Source: Semisulcospira habei (lineage: Eukaryota; Mollusca; Gastropoda; Semisulcospiridae). From it: a stretch of DNA of 64,000 nt. A model generated the notes under the pieces. It had not been told where the DNA came from. It worked only from the letters and a program-made list of their open reading frames with translations, and did not search any database. Position numbers and translations under genes: made by a program. Location: the NCBI GenBank assembly GCA_036245525.1, contig BTPG01000002.1:122841224-122905223 (forward strand), given 5' to 3'. Shown here in pieces: positions 47,026 to 58,097 of the stretch. Numbering within the stretch: the stretch's first letter is position 1; each line of letters starts with the position of its first letter.

Positions 47026-47838
47026 AAGTTCGGGCCCGGTAAGCCACAGCGTGTGTCTGCGCCAGCAGGGGAAATCAACGACGTCAGAGACACCCCGAAA
47101 CACATGCCAATGGAGAGCCTGACATGTTTTCTTTGTGGAAAGAAAGGACACAAGGCAATACGATGTCCTTCCAAGGATGTTCCCCGAGGCGATAACACCA
47201 GAAGACCCAACCAAGATCGCGGGATAGCAGGCAGAAGCAGTACCACGTCTCAAAACAGAGCCGCCGCTGTACTAGCCAATGATGTGACGTCATCCAGTGA
47301 CTTTAAATCTAGAGAAAGGCGGGCGACACCGGAGCTGATCGAATCTTTCAGAAAGAATGGACGCATCCCAGTAGGAGATGGGGCTACATTCTTACCAGTC
47401 TCAAACATTGCGCTTCCTGATAATGAAGTGCCGAACATGCCAGTGGTGTCAGGATTCGTCGGAAACACATCAGTGAGAGTGCTGAGAGACACCGGTTGTA
47501 GCTGCGCCATTGTGAGAGATGACCTAGTAGCTGAAAACCAGAAGCTACAGGAGTGGACAACCCTTATCTTGGCCGACGGAACTGTGAGAATTATCCCCCT
47601 TGCCAAGGTCAGTGTCAACACTCCGTACCTGACAGGAGAGGTGAAAGCGTTATGCGTGAAGATCCTAGTCTACGACCTTATCATCGGAAATGTTGACAGT
47701 GCCAGAAATGCAGTGGATCCAGATCCGGAGTGGAGATCTGAAACCTGTGCTGTCACTATGAGAGGTCAGGCAAAGAAGAGTTACCAAACCATCCCTTTAA
47801 AAGTGGCCGACAACACGGAAGCAGCAGGGACAGGCTGA
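46924..47838 (+). CDS. Gypsy nucleocapsid zinc knuckle and aspartic protease
   Basis: Contains CFLCGKKGHKAIRC, a CCHC RNA-binding knuckle (near 47128), and about 115 residues later the protease motif VRVLRDTGCSCAIV (near 47480-47520) with the catalytic DTG, followed by the hydrophobic LADGTVRIIPLAKV strand. The frame ends just before the integrase frame. The homologous region of copy 2 is one continuous frame into integrase, so the break near 47830 is a deletion in this copy. The first 50 residues probably overlap the shifted gag frame and are not native. Confidence 0.85.
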   Translation: MFKGPGCLAQGAKGPDSQSPGRLRSKIPGRPRNLKFGPGKPQRVSAPAGEINDVRDTPKHMPMESLTCFLCGKKGHKAIRCPSKDVPRGDNTRRPNQDRGIAGRSSTTSQNRAAAVLANDVTSSSDFKSRERRATPELIESFRKNGRIPVGDGATFLPVSNIALPDNEVPNMPVVSGFVGNTSVRVLRDTGCSCAIVRDDLVAENQKLQEWTTLILADGTVRIIPLAKVSVNTPYLTGEVKALCVKILVYDLIIGNVDSARNAVDPDPEWRSETCAVTMRGQAKKSYQTIPLKVADNTEAAGTG

Positions 47839-49199
47839 TGGAGCTACAGAGGGCCGACCCCACGCTTGACAAGTTCCGAGGTCAAACCGAGCCCGTGATG
47901 CAAAGGGGAAAGGAAATAACCTTCGAGACCAGGAAAAATATCCTGTACCGGATATTCAACAGCAATGCGGACAAACCTGTGCGTCAAGTTGTAGTTCCTG
48001 AACCTCTGAGGATGCAGGTGATGAAATTGGCACATGATTCCATATTGGGAGGACACCTGGGAATCAGCAAGACCCTCGACAGAATCAGAGCCGTTTTCTA
48101 CTGGCCTGATATGGGAGGCGACGTCACCCGATTCTGTAAGTCGTGCGACATATGCCAGAAGACAATCTCCAAGGGAAAGGTGCCCAAGGTTCCACTAGAG
48201 AAAATGCCACTGATCGATATGCCTTTCAAGCGGGTAGCTGTGGATCTGGTGGGGCCAATATCCCCTCCAAGTGAAGATGGTCATCGATACATTTTGACCC
48301 TGGTGGACTACGCTACACGTTATCCTGAGGCCATACCATTGAAGAAGATCGACACTCCAACAGTGGCAGAGGCGCTCGTCGACATGTTCAGCCGTTTGGG
48401 GATTTCTGACAAGATCCTAAGTGAACTAGGGACTCAATTTGTCTCCGACTGCATGGAGGAAGCCAACCTGATGTTGAGCATCCGACACCTTACTACCACC
48501 CCTTACCACCCCATGTGTAACGGGTTGGTTGAAAAGTTTAATGGAACATTGAAGGCTATGCTGAAGAAACTGTGTGCTGAACAGCCAAGGTTGTGGGATA
48601 GATACGTCAATGCCTTGCTCTTCGCATACCGTGAAGTTCCTCAGGATTCGACAGGGTTTTTCCCTTTTGAATTACTATACGGCAGGACTGTGAGGGGGCC
48701 CATGCACATCCTAAAGAAGCTGTGGACCAAGGATATTGACGCGCCTCAGGTGAAGATCAGCTACCAGTATGTTTTCGACCTGAGAGAGAAGCTGGAAGAT
48801 ACCCTCAGGATAGCTCGAGAAGAACTGGAGAAAGCGCAGAATAATGGGAAGCATTACTATGATCGTAAAGCGAAACCCCGACGATTCCAGCCAGGTGACC
48901 ATGTGCTGGTTCTTCTTCCTACCGACAACAACAAACTCCTGATGCAGTTGAAGGGACCCTATGTTGTCGACGCGGTGGTTGGCATCAATGACTACAGAGT
49001 CAAGGTCAACAACAAGGTGAAAACGTATCATGCTAATCTGCTGAAGAAGTATATCGAGAGAGGTCGTCAAAACAAACGACAACTGGCGGCAGCGGTGCGT
49101 CTAGCTGATGACGAAAGACTAGACGACGAGAACCTGTTTGATCTAAATGAACTCCGCCACAAGGAGGATGTAAAGACATCCAGTTCGGTCAGAATCTAA
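47838..49199 (+). CDS. Gypsy integrase, upstream of RT
   Basis: 453 codons. An H2C2 zinc domain at residues 66-106 (H66, H73, C103, C106) precedes the rve catalytic core: Asp136 in AVDLVGP and Glu232 in NGLVEKFNGT. The position of the second catalytic Asp is Glu196 (ILSELGTQF), whereas copies 2 and 3 have Asp there. A C-terminal GPY/F-like module follows at about 345-405 (LKGPYVVDAV, KTYHANLLKKY). The frame then shifts before RT near 49180; in copy 2 the linker to RT is continuous. Integrates the cDNA into chromosomes in active relatives. Confidence 0.9.
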   Translation: MELQRADPTLDKFRGQTEPVMQRGKEITFETRKNILYRIFNSNADKPVRQVVVPEPLRMQVMKLAHDSILGGHLGISKTLDRIRAVFYWPDMGGDVTRFCKSCDICQKTISKGKVPKVPLEKMPLIDMPFKRVAVDLVGPISPPSEDGHRYILTLVDYATRYPEAIPLKKIDTPTVAEALVDMFSRLGISDKILSELGTQFVSDCMEEANLMLSIRHLTTTPYHPMCNGLVEKFNGTLKAMLKKLCAEQPRLWDRYVNALLFAYREVPQDSTGFFPFELLYGRTVRGPMHILKKLWTKDIDAPQVKISYQYVFDLREKLEDTLRIAREELEKAQNNGKHYYDRKAKPRRFQPGDHVLVLLPTDNNKLLMQLKGPYVVDAVVGINDYRVKVNNKVKTYHANLLKKYIERGRQNKRQLAAAVRLADDERLDDENLFDLNELRHKEDVKTSSSVRI

Positions 49200-49219
49200 C
49201 CCAGACACAACGAGAAGAA

Positions 49220-50543
49220 ATGCGAGTCCTGACTGAAGAGTTCAAGCATCGGTTTACACCTGACCCGGGGACAACAAACACAGTCCAGCACGAGGTTAAT
49301 CTGACATCAAATGAACCGGTTCGCAGCAAGCCGTATGGTCTTCCTTATAACACGAGGGAAGAACTTGTAAAGGACATCAAGGAAATGCTGAATCTGGGAG
49401 TCATCAGGGAGTCCAAGTCACCATATGCGTCCTCAGTTGTTATCGTAAAAAAGGACTACCGTAAACTTAATAAGCTGACAGTCTTCGATCCAGAGCCAAT
49501 GCCCACAGCGGAAGAACTGTTTCTTCAGGTCAGTCGAGACCGAGTCTTCTCCAAGATTGACCTAAACAAAGGGTACTGGCAAATCAAGGTTGCAGAAAAA
49601 GATATCCCCAAGACAGCGTTCGTCACACCCGACGGCCATTGGGAATTACTGAAGATGCCTTTTGGTATGGTAAACAGTGGTGCCACATTAAAGAGAGGAC
49701 TGAAAAAGATCCTAGAAGATATGCAGAATGTGGTCTTTTACTGGGATGACATTTTGATCCATACCAAAACTTGGGGGGATCTTCTCAAGGTCATCCGAGA
49801 GCTGTTCCAGCGTCTGTCAAATGCAAATTTCACCATCCGACCAAGCAAATGCATTCTTGGGGCCGACAACATAGACTTCATCGGGCACCGTTTAAGCGAA
49901 GGTTTAAAGAGGTTACACGACGACAACGTGCGGAAGATTAGGGATGCCCCGAGACCTACGACCAAGACACAAGTTAACTCATTCATGGGCTTGGCGAACT
50001 ACTACCGAGAGTTCATCCCAAACTTTGCAGCAGTCACAGGACCCCTGACTGACTTGCTGAGGAAAGGACAACCTAACGTAGTGAAGTGGGAGGAGCCCCA
50101 AGAGCGAGCGTTCCAGGCAGTTCGAGACATCCTAACCGATAAGCCTGCTCTACACCTCCCTGACCCGTTGAAAACCTTCGTACTGAGGACAGACGCCTCC
50201 AACGAAGGAGTAGGTGCAGTCTTAATGCAAGAGGATAATGGAAAACTCCACCCAGTGAGCTACGCCAGCAAAACGTTGACCAGAGCTGAGCAAAACTACT
50301 CGACCATCGAGAAGGAGTGCCTAGCCATCATCTGGGGAGTAAGGCGGTTCGAACTGTACCTACTAGGTGTGCCATTTGTTCTCCAAAAAGACCATCAACC
50401 CTTGAACTATCTAAACTGTGCAAAGTTTACAAACTCTCGTATTATGAGGTGGGCGATGTTCTTGCATAATTTTGATGTTAAATTACAGTTTATCAAGGGT
50501 TCGCAGACTTTGGAGCGGATTACCTGAGCAGAGCAGTTTAAAT
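49220..50543 (+). CDS. Gypsy reverse transcriptase and RNase H
   Basis: Residues 25-45 resemble the usual pre-RT segment (VRSKPYGLPYN). RT: FSKIDLNKGYWQI with Asp114, KTAFVTPDGHWELLKMPFGM, then VVFYWDDILIHT where YWDD (174-177) replaces the usual Y(V/I)DD. RNase H: LRTDASNEGVGAVLMQ, SYASKTLTRAEQNYSTIEKE and KDHQPLNYL. An internal deletion shortens VKKDYRKLNK, where relatives have an extra loop. The frame runs out at 50527, but the native GADYLSRAV-type ending is readable in the next frame to 50543. The annotated Met is internal to the original polyprotein. Confidence 0.9.
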
Positions 50544-50746
50544 GAAACATTTCTGTGTCCAGAACAGTTTAAAGAAACATTTCGGTGTCCTTGAGAATTT
50601 AAAGGGACATGTCTGCGCTCAGGACAGTTTAAAGGAGCTGTGAGACGATTATTTTAAAGTAGTTGTATTTATTTAGGGTTCTGTGTAGGTTAACACAGTC
50701 ACAACCGTATTTTGAGATTTGAGAAGAAATTTTGTGAAATTTCATT

Positions 50747-50762
50747 CTAAAAAGGGGGGTAA
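50747..50762 (+). promoter_or_regulatory. Polypurine tract, Gypsy copy 1
   Basis: TAAAAAGGGGGGTAA-type purine run directly before the 3' LTR; plus-strand priming site. Confidence 0.85.
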
Positions 50763-51669
50763 TGTTACTATTGTGGTTGTATTATTCTGTGAGAGCATGC
50801 ATACATACCTTTTTAGTAAAATTCGCCATCGTTCGCACAGAGAGCGGCATTGATTGTCTTTTGATACACGGAGTTGAATCCCGAAAAGTCTAGAAACCGC
50901 TCGAATAATCACGTTGTTTGCTGTGCGCGTGAAGGTAGCAGCCAGTATGTATTACGAAAAGTCGTGTAATTTCCGGAGAATTCCGGCAAGGTCGTGAAAT
51001 GTCTGGCGTACTCTTGTGTGAAGTTATAACGCGCCGGGATTTCCCAAAATAGGGGCTGGAAATAGCAGCCAGATTTTTGTAGACCATTCTTGTGTATTCT
51101 TTTTCATTAATATTTATGAGTTTTGGTTACGTATTCTTTTCTGATTGGTTGTGTTGTATGAATTTGCTAGATTATTCTGGAAGGCTTGATACTATATAAG
51201 ACTGTGTTTAGAAGCTCGTTTGTACATTGTTCAGTTGTAGAATTGCAATGTAACAGCGTTGTTCAGTTGTAGAATTGCAATGTAACAGCGTCGGTACATT
51301 GTTCAGTTGTATAATTGCAGTGTATCGTAAGCACATTAAACATTGAGAGAGCTACGCAAGGTATCGTGGTTCATTGTCAGTGACGGAGTTATGCAGTGTA
51401 TGGTGATGTACATTGTATGAGAGACGCATTGTGTCAAAGTGTAGACATTTTGCAGAAGAGACATTGTATCGGTGTTGGTGCATTTTGTGAACGCATTGTG
51501 TGGAGATCGCATCACTGCAATAAAATATTGTTGAAACTGTCACTCCAGTGTGGTCTACATCCTTAAGCCACGTGTGACGGGTTGCAGCTGAGTGAAGTTT
51601 CTTTAAAAGAACCTTACGTGCGTGCGTCTGGTGTGATATCATACTACGACCACGACTCAACACGTAACA
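50763..51669 (+). repeat. 3' LTR of Gypsy copy 1 (907 bp)
   Basis: Starts TGTTACTATTG, ends CACGTAACA. It has an intact TATA-like CTATATAAG (51193) and a segment of about 65 bp with GCAATAAAATATTG near 51515 that the 5' LTR lacks but the copy 2 LTR has. One 40 bp unit is shortened. Confidence 0.9.
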
Positions 51670-51674
51670 ACAAG

Positions 51675-53160
51675 TGACTAACATTTTGCAGCCATATTAA
51701 TTACCTTAGAACCTCTTGCCAAAAGGCCCGCGACGTTCTTCGTGTCTTTGGTCGCACTGACTGGGGTGCAGACCGTACTGTGTTACTTTGATTGTAACGG
51801 GCTCTTGTTCGGTCCAAACTGGATTTTGGCTCTTCCAAGTATATTCTACAGCGTCTGAACACAATTCGTCATCAAGGTCTACGGATATATCTGGGGACCT
51901 TCAGGACATCTCCAGTTCCTTGTCTGTATGCCGATTCAGGAGAGCCTTCTCTCAAGCTCCGCCGTATCCTCCTCATGCTCAAGTACGTGTTGAAACTGAA
52001 GGCCAACCAAGTCCATCCTGCCTACGATTGTGTTTTTAAACTGGTGTTTGCAGAGATTTACGATATCCATCCAGTAGCTGTCCGTCCACTTTCCTTCCGT
52101 GTCCGACCTCATCTGCAGGCGGCTGGAGTGGACCTGGACAAAGTTTCGGAATCGCTGCTTCACATCACATGGCCATTACCAGTTCTTGACATCTTGCTGG
52201 ACTTGACCGCCACAAGAAGGACTCTATTCCACCAGCCATATACCAACAGAGCCTCAATGAACTCCTTTCAAGTTTTCCTGGCTATTGTCGAATTTATACG
52301 GATTGGTCAAAGTATGAGGATGGGAGGGTGGCTGCTGCCGCAGTGTCCTCTCGCCCATCCTAGACGCCCATTTAAGCACCGCCTCCCAGACCATTCATCT
52401 GTATTTAAGGCGGTTCTGCTTGCACTCAAGCATGCTCATCAGTCTAATGAAAGGAACTTCCTGATTCTGTCTGACTCTCTTTGTGCCCCCACCGCCTCCA
52501 TGCCCTTCAGGGCGCATTAACAGACCACACACTGCTGGTACAGAAAGAGATTTACGCAGACGATGAAGGAATAGTATGACATCATTTTTATTTGGGTCCC
52601 AGGGCATGTGGACATCGAAGGCAACAGGATCGCAGATTCTGGAGCCAACGATGCCAACAGTGACCCTGTCCCTGATGCACAGACTGTTTATATTGATTTT
52701 AAACCTGTGATTAGTGCTTTCATAACCCGCGAGTGGCGGTCCGAGTGGGACAAAGAGGGAGCTAAGAAGCGCCATGAAGCTCTTCCTAAAGTGTCCGACA
52801 GTCTACTTTAGTTGCTTCGGCAGCCGCCGTGAGGAGACTGTCCTTGCTCGGCTCCACATCGGGCACACGTATGTTACGCACTCTTATTTACTAAAACAGG
52901 AGGAGCGTCCATGGTCTTGTGCCGATCTAACTGACACGAGATATAAGCACTTCACAGCAGACTCCTTGAAGGTTTTGTTCCGGGATGTTCCCCATGACAA
53001 AATCTTCAGTTTTCTGAAAGAATCCAATATTTTGTTATATACAAGATTTGAGCATTCATAGACTATGTGAATTTTATTATTTTGACCTTTTTGAGAGTCT
53101 GTAGACTTTTCCTGTATAGACTCGTGCGACATTTTAGCATGCAACATTTTTCAGATATAT

Positions 53161-53162
<2 letters not shown>
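51675..53162 (+). pseudogene. LINE RT C-terminus and RNase H, right half
   Basis: Resumes the LINE split at 45143. Recognisable in shifting frames: FGRTDWGADRTVL, RIYLGTFRTSPV, LLMLKYVLKLKAN, then RNase H blocks (LPDHSSVFKAVLLALKHA, FLILSDSL, FIWVPGHVDIEGNRIAD) and a C-terminal RREETVLARLHIGHTYVTHS with a degraded zinc-knuckle region. It ends LFRDVPHDKIFSFLKE, stop near 53060, followed by a short 3' UTR and (AAT)n. Multiple frameshifts and small deletions; inactive. Confidence 0.85.
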
Positions 53163-53215
<53 letters not shown>

Positions 53216-53609
53216 TGAATGGTTCTTGTATAGCGCAAAATCTTTTTGTGGCAAAAATTCATTGCGCTAACACACACATTCAAACATGACATAGATGATG
53301 TGAAACATTACAAATAACTACAACAGGACCACGGATCTACGACTGAGGAAAAGCAAGCTGGAAGAAGTGAGTTTTCATCCGAGTGTTAAACTGAGAGCAG
53401 ACTCAGTGGCAGACAGTGAGTTCCAAACTGAAGGTGCAATGAAGCTGAATGAGCGTTCACCAACAGTTTTCTAGTTACGTTTAGGAGCCTTTGAAAGTTT
53501 CTCACTGAAGGACCGCAGAGAACGTGAAGGCTGGTATGTGCATAGTGAAGCAGAAAGGTAAGCCGGGAGAGACCCGTCAAAGTGACGGTGTGCCAAAGCT
53601 GCCATCTTG
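53163..53609 (-). pseudogene. L2/CR1-type LINE 3' end, minus strand
   Basis: On the minus strand, frames read SRSLRSFSEKLSKAPKRN, then GERSFSFIAPSVWNSL and NTRMKTHFF, the ORF2 C-terminus signature of L2/CR1-type LINEs. A tail with GCGCTATACAAGAACC and (TTA)n follows. The (AAT)n run at 53163-53213 is simultaneously the 3' tail of the plus-strand LINE to its left. One frameshift in the coding part. Confidence 0.75.
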
Positions 53610-53611
53610 TA

Positions 53612-54662
53612 GGGGAGGAGACCCATGTATGAAACACTTAAGCAAAAACGTCTCGCGCAACCGTCCGAAGAAAGGTAGAATCAATCCGAAACCAGGGTTT
53701 GATAGAGATTATATTGATGCATCTTAGGACAAAGCCAAATTTCAAAACTCGAATCGACGCAAAAGCATTTCCAGTTTGAAAAAAGTGACACATTGTTTCA
53801 TATTAGGCACCATTTGCCTAATATGAAACACCAGGTCTCCTATTATGAAACAGTGTGAATGTGTCCTTTTTACAAGTTTCACTTACATTTTGTTGGAAAA
53901 TTAAGGAATGAGAGATGGTTAGCACATATTATAGGCTCATTTAACATTAAAAGTGAGTTAAATATAATAAGTCATCCGCCACTGATCCATCCATCCATCA
54001 TCCCTTGTATATCCAGTTGTGACAAATTTTATCATTTTGAATTTCTGAGACACCATCAGAGCCACAGGCTTTTAATTTGGCACAGTGATCCTATTTGACA
54101 ATAGCTTTGATTGTCATTTGCGTTGACCGCCATCAAAGGACAAGGTTACAAAAGTCTATAAAAGGGCGATTTTTTAAAAGAAACTTGTTATAATTTTATT
54201 ACAAAACTTGCCAAAGACAAAACTGATGATAAAACTTTTGTTTGCAGTTCTACTGAGTTAACCTCTCGTTAAGGTCAAAGGTCACGGGAAGTATGAAGGC
54301 TATTTATGTTAGGTTGTTGCTATTACAGGTAGTTCCCATGTGAACTTTGCAGTAAGACCTCAGTAGAAATGTGTCTATGCATATTAATTTTATTGGCTTC
54401 TTCCAAAGATCAAAGGTCAGGCATGGTCAGCAAGAGTGTGGAAAATGTTCTGTGTATGGGGGAATAAAAGCTACTGTATTTAATATTTTCACCTCAGAAG
54501 TAAAACTTGATAAAATCTAGCATTATCGACACAGGTTTATGTACCTTTTCAGAAGCATATTCAAGGGAGGTGGCTGTTCCAGGGTGCAAGGCTCCCAGGA
54601 TATTTTTTAATGTATAATTTTCCATTTTGGGGAGTTTGAAACAACCCAATCCACCCTACATA
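53612..54662 (+). mobile_element. Second copy of the 3750-6809 element, truncated
   Basis: Starts TA|GGGGAGGAGACCC and runs nearly identical to 3750-4830, with occasional indels: the AGCAAAAACGTCTCGCGC block, the hairpin GTTTCATATTAGGCA/TGCCTAATATGAAAC near 53800-53833, and the GGTTAGCACATATTATAGGC block. Homology stops in the (CA)n tract, where repeat R1 begins. Confidence 0.85.
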
Positions 54663-54744
54663 CACCCCCCCCCCACACACACACACACCCCCACCCACCC
54701 ACCCACCCCCCCACACACACACATACAAACACACGGCAGGCACA

Positions 54745-54809
<65 letters not shown>

Positions 54810-54975
54810 GCGCTTTGGCGCCAAACAGACGTTCTCTAGCAAGTTTTACGTAGCTAGACGCGACGTCATTTTTATCTTGTTACTTCTTTGCCAGAATTTC
54901 GTCATTTGCATGATCCGGAATGCTCTCCTAGCAGCCCCATTTCAAAGTCTACCGTATTTTCAATACGGTAGACAA
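54663..54975 (-). repeat. (CA)n and dispersed repeat R1, copy d (reversed)
   Basis: A C/CA-rich microsatellite (to about 54807) adjoins GGCGCTTTGGCGCCAAA, then R1 left-part sequence in reverse, ending in the palindrome CTACCGTATTTTCAATACGGTAG-type block at 54949-54971. Matches 1516-1710 in reverse complement. Confidence 0.75.
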
Positions 54976-55538
<563 letters not shown>

Positions 55539-55684
55539 AATGAAACTTTACATGAAATACAACTACATAATAGACACATACATATAGATTGCACACTATG
55601 AAGACTACATCTGGTACATATAAGCAAAACTGGAAGCATAAACGTCAGGATGATCTAGACGTTTTACTTTTTACTTCCTCCTGA

Positions 55685-56164
55685 CTAACCAAACACACTC
55701 ATACATGCACGTCCATGTATATCACCCTTGCATTTGTGTACTGTGTCAATCATTGATTCAAAGTCATCAAGCCATGCCACTGTGGCCACTGGATTTCTAT
55801 AAATAAACCCTGAAAGAACGGGTGATGACTTAGATGTTTTGATTTCAAGCCACATGCATTCAATTTGCTTTGATTCTAGGTCAAATCTTCTAGTCACATA
55901 TTGAATTATAGAGTCATGTATGTATATTACTGTGCCAGTTTGGCCTAGAACAGAGGCATCACGACGTAGAATAGAAAAATTTGGTATGGAGATGGCCTGA
56001 TCACTGATATTGTCTGTCAGGCGGGATTCAGTAAAGACAAAGATATGAAATGGTGATGGCTGATTTAAGAGAATAGTGATGTCTGATATTTTGCGGTAGA
56101 GATGATACACATTAAGGTGGCCAATCGTCAAGAGACGATCTTGGTTGTTGGTATTTGGTAACAT
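55685..56164 (-). pseudogene. LINE AP-endonuclease fragment
   Basis: A 159-codon minus-strand frame matches the N-terminal half of a CR1/L2-type endonuclease. LTIGHLNVYHLYRKISDI resembles the LN..SL..K..EI start, IFVFTESRL the ..TET.L metal-binding Glu block, and QTGTVIYIHDSI and CMWLEI the next strands; SGFIYRNP matches the (Y)RPP-like loop. The C-terminal half of the endonuclease and all of RT are absent, so it is truncated. Confidence 0.75.
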
Positions 56165-57793
56165 GGGTCTAACTGACTACAGGATAATGGGAGAAAAAGA
56201 AACAAGCTGCACATGTGAAATAACAAGAGAATAAGAAAGCAATGCTAAATAACCGATAACAGGTTTAACACGAACGATCTAATCTTTACAATAAGTAATG
56301 ACACGCAATAAGATTACCAAACACGGTACGTGTCGCAAATGAAAGTGCAATGTGCCTTTAATACAATGCTGCCTTACAAGATCCAATAATTTTTTTAAAT
56401 CGCAAAAGCGTCCAGTAATTTCTTATGTCCGGACAATTTCCAAGAAAAGCACAAGCAGATACAAATATGTTTGTGATGAAAGTGTCAACACTCGCACGAT
56501 GTGTCAAAATGATGCCATCGCAGTACACATTCAAGATATTAAATAGATATTAGTAATCAAAACACAGTAAGACATGCTAGTCGATGAATTAGTGTTTTCA
56601 TCTCTAAGAGTATTATATCGGCATATAATACTGAAGGAATCATAAGACACTCTATGCCCGTCGCATTTCTATTGTATCGAGTATGACATAGCCTGACATT
56701 AGATAAGTCGACAGGCATACAATGAAATATTCTAGTGATTATGACGCAGTGAATATCACCAAAGAATTAAAATAAATAGAGAGTCAGTCTATTTTATGCT
56801 CACCGCCTTCCTCATATAATGAGTATGAGTGCACGTCAAGACAATACAGTAAAGTGTAAAAGCGATGGGCATAAAGTAAAGTATGCTACTGATATGCCGA
56901 AAGGATCCTGCCGAGAATAAGATTTCAAACGCAGACAGAGGTCATATTCAGTTTTTATGCTTAACACCTTCCACAAGTGAAGAGTCTCAGAAAGACATCA
57001 TTAGTAAAGCGGCGAAGCATTCTAGTAAAGTAATATTTCATTTTCTTTCTCAGAGGCAGCTCACAATCAACGGTCGATGAAGATCTTGAATCGGCATCAC
57101 ATCGGAATATATTATTAGAACTATTCTGTGCCTTGCACTTTCCAACATGTATTGGACGGTGAGTGTCGAGACATGTAGATTTCCAGTTGGGTTAAGGCGT
57201 GGGGCATAAAATGGAGTAAGCCATGACAAAACTGAGATTGAGACGACCAAAATAAAAAAGGTCATACCCTAGTCTATGCCCATCATCTTTTTCACACAGA
57301 GATATGAAGTATATAGGTATACTACTGTACAGAGGTGATGTGTATTAAGGTGATGAGCATAGAATGGGTCAAGCCACCGTGTATTGTCCTGCAAACTCAG
57401 CGCATAATGTAGGGTTTTAGGAGTTCTGCAACAAGCCGCAAGGGATCAAAGGGTTGAGCAGATGGATTGGTTGTACATTGCTTAACGTCCCGACAGCAAC
57501 AAGACTTTCTCAGGACGTGCCTGCACTGCTTGTTAAAAAAAAAAAAAAACTAAACAGAATATCGAATGTATGTCGCCAGCCGGTCTAATACGCTAAATAC
57601 ACCTAAGACCATTTAGCAACACACATCCAATATCAAGAGCTACAGGCAGCGCAGACAGTAGGGAGAGGTTATAAAAGGAAAATCAGGTGAATGGACCAAG
57701 GGTAGACAAAAACACGTCCCAGAATAGAGGAGAAACCCCACCCTGTGGGGCTGACCAGGGTGAACCTGGGAACTAAAAAGAGGTTAATCCCAC
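56165..57793. other. Unassigned AT-rich DNA
   Basis: No gene. A TTGTACATTGCTTAACGTCC block near 57470 resembles a SINE-type fragment, and an A run occurs at 57536-57548. The rest has no recognisable structure. Confidence 0.45.
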
Positions 57794-58010
57794 CCAAGTC
57801 CCCTAGGGCAGACCCGGGTGGGATTTGTGCAGATGGAGCTGAAGGGGCCATGAAGCCAGGTGAGTAGACAGGCTGCCCCATCTCCAAGGTGTTGACGCTG
57901 GGCTGAAAGTGTGTGGGTGTGGGTCGCGTCATCTGTGGAGGTGTAGGCCGGTATGCATGCTGGGCAGACATACCCATCTCAGAGTTGGGGCTGTAGAGGG
58001 TTTGTGACGC
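57794..58010 (-). CDS. Candidate internal exon, Pro/Ser/Thr-rich, unknown gene
   Basis: On the minus strand a (CT)n tract followed by CACCACAAG gives a possible acceptor at 58011/58010, and GACTTGG|GTGGGA a possible donor at 57794. The frame between is open: HKASQTLYSPNSEMGMSAQ at the start, then TPPQMTRPTPTHFQPS and VYSPGFMAPSAPSAQIPPG. Proline-rich low-complexity composition resembles transcription-factor linkers or a LINE ORF1. No adjoining exon was found. Confidence 0.28.
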
Positions 58011-58014
58011 CTTG

Positions 58015-58016
<2 letters not shown>

Positions 58017-58094
<78 letters not shown>
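58017..58094. repeat. (AG)n microsatellite
   Basis: Pure AG run (CT on the minus strand), directly following the A-rich 3' end of the minus-strand LINE. Confidence 0.97.

Positions 58095-58097
<3 letters not shown>

Larger units (their letters stand above)
45144..51669 (+). mobile_element. Gmr1-like Ty3/Gypsy LTR retrotransposon, complete
   Basis: Two LTRs (45144-46046 and 50763-51669), both beginning TGTTAC and ending GTAACA, flanked by the 5 bp TSD ACAAG (45139-45143 and 51670-51674). Internal order: PBS, gag, CCHC-protease, integrase, RT-RNase H, PPT. Sequence similarity is Gypsy-type throughout, but integrase precedes RT as in copia elements, the arrangement known from the Gmr1 group. 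Matching TSDs indicate a single unrearranged insertion. Several frameshifts and two altered catalytic motifs indicate an inactive copy. Confidence 0.9.
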
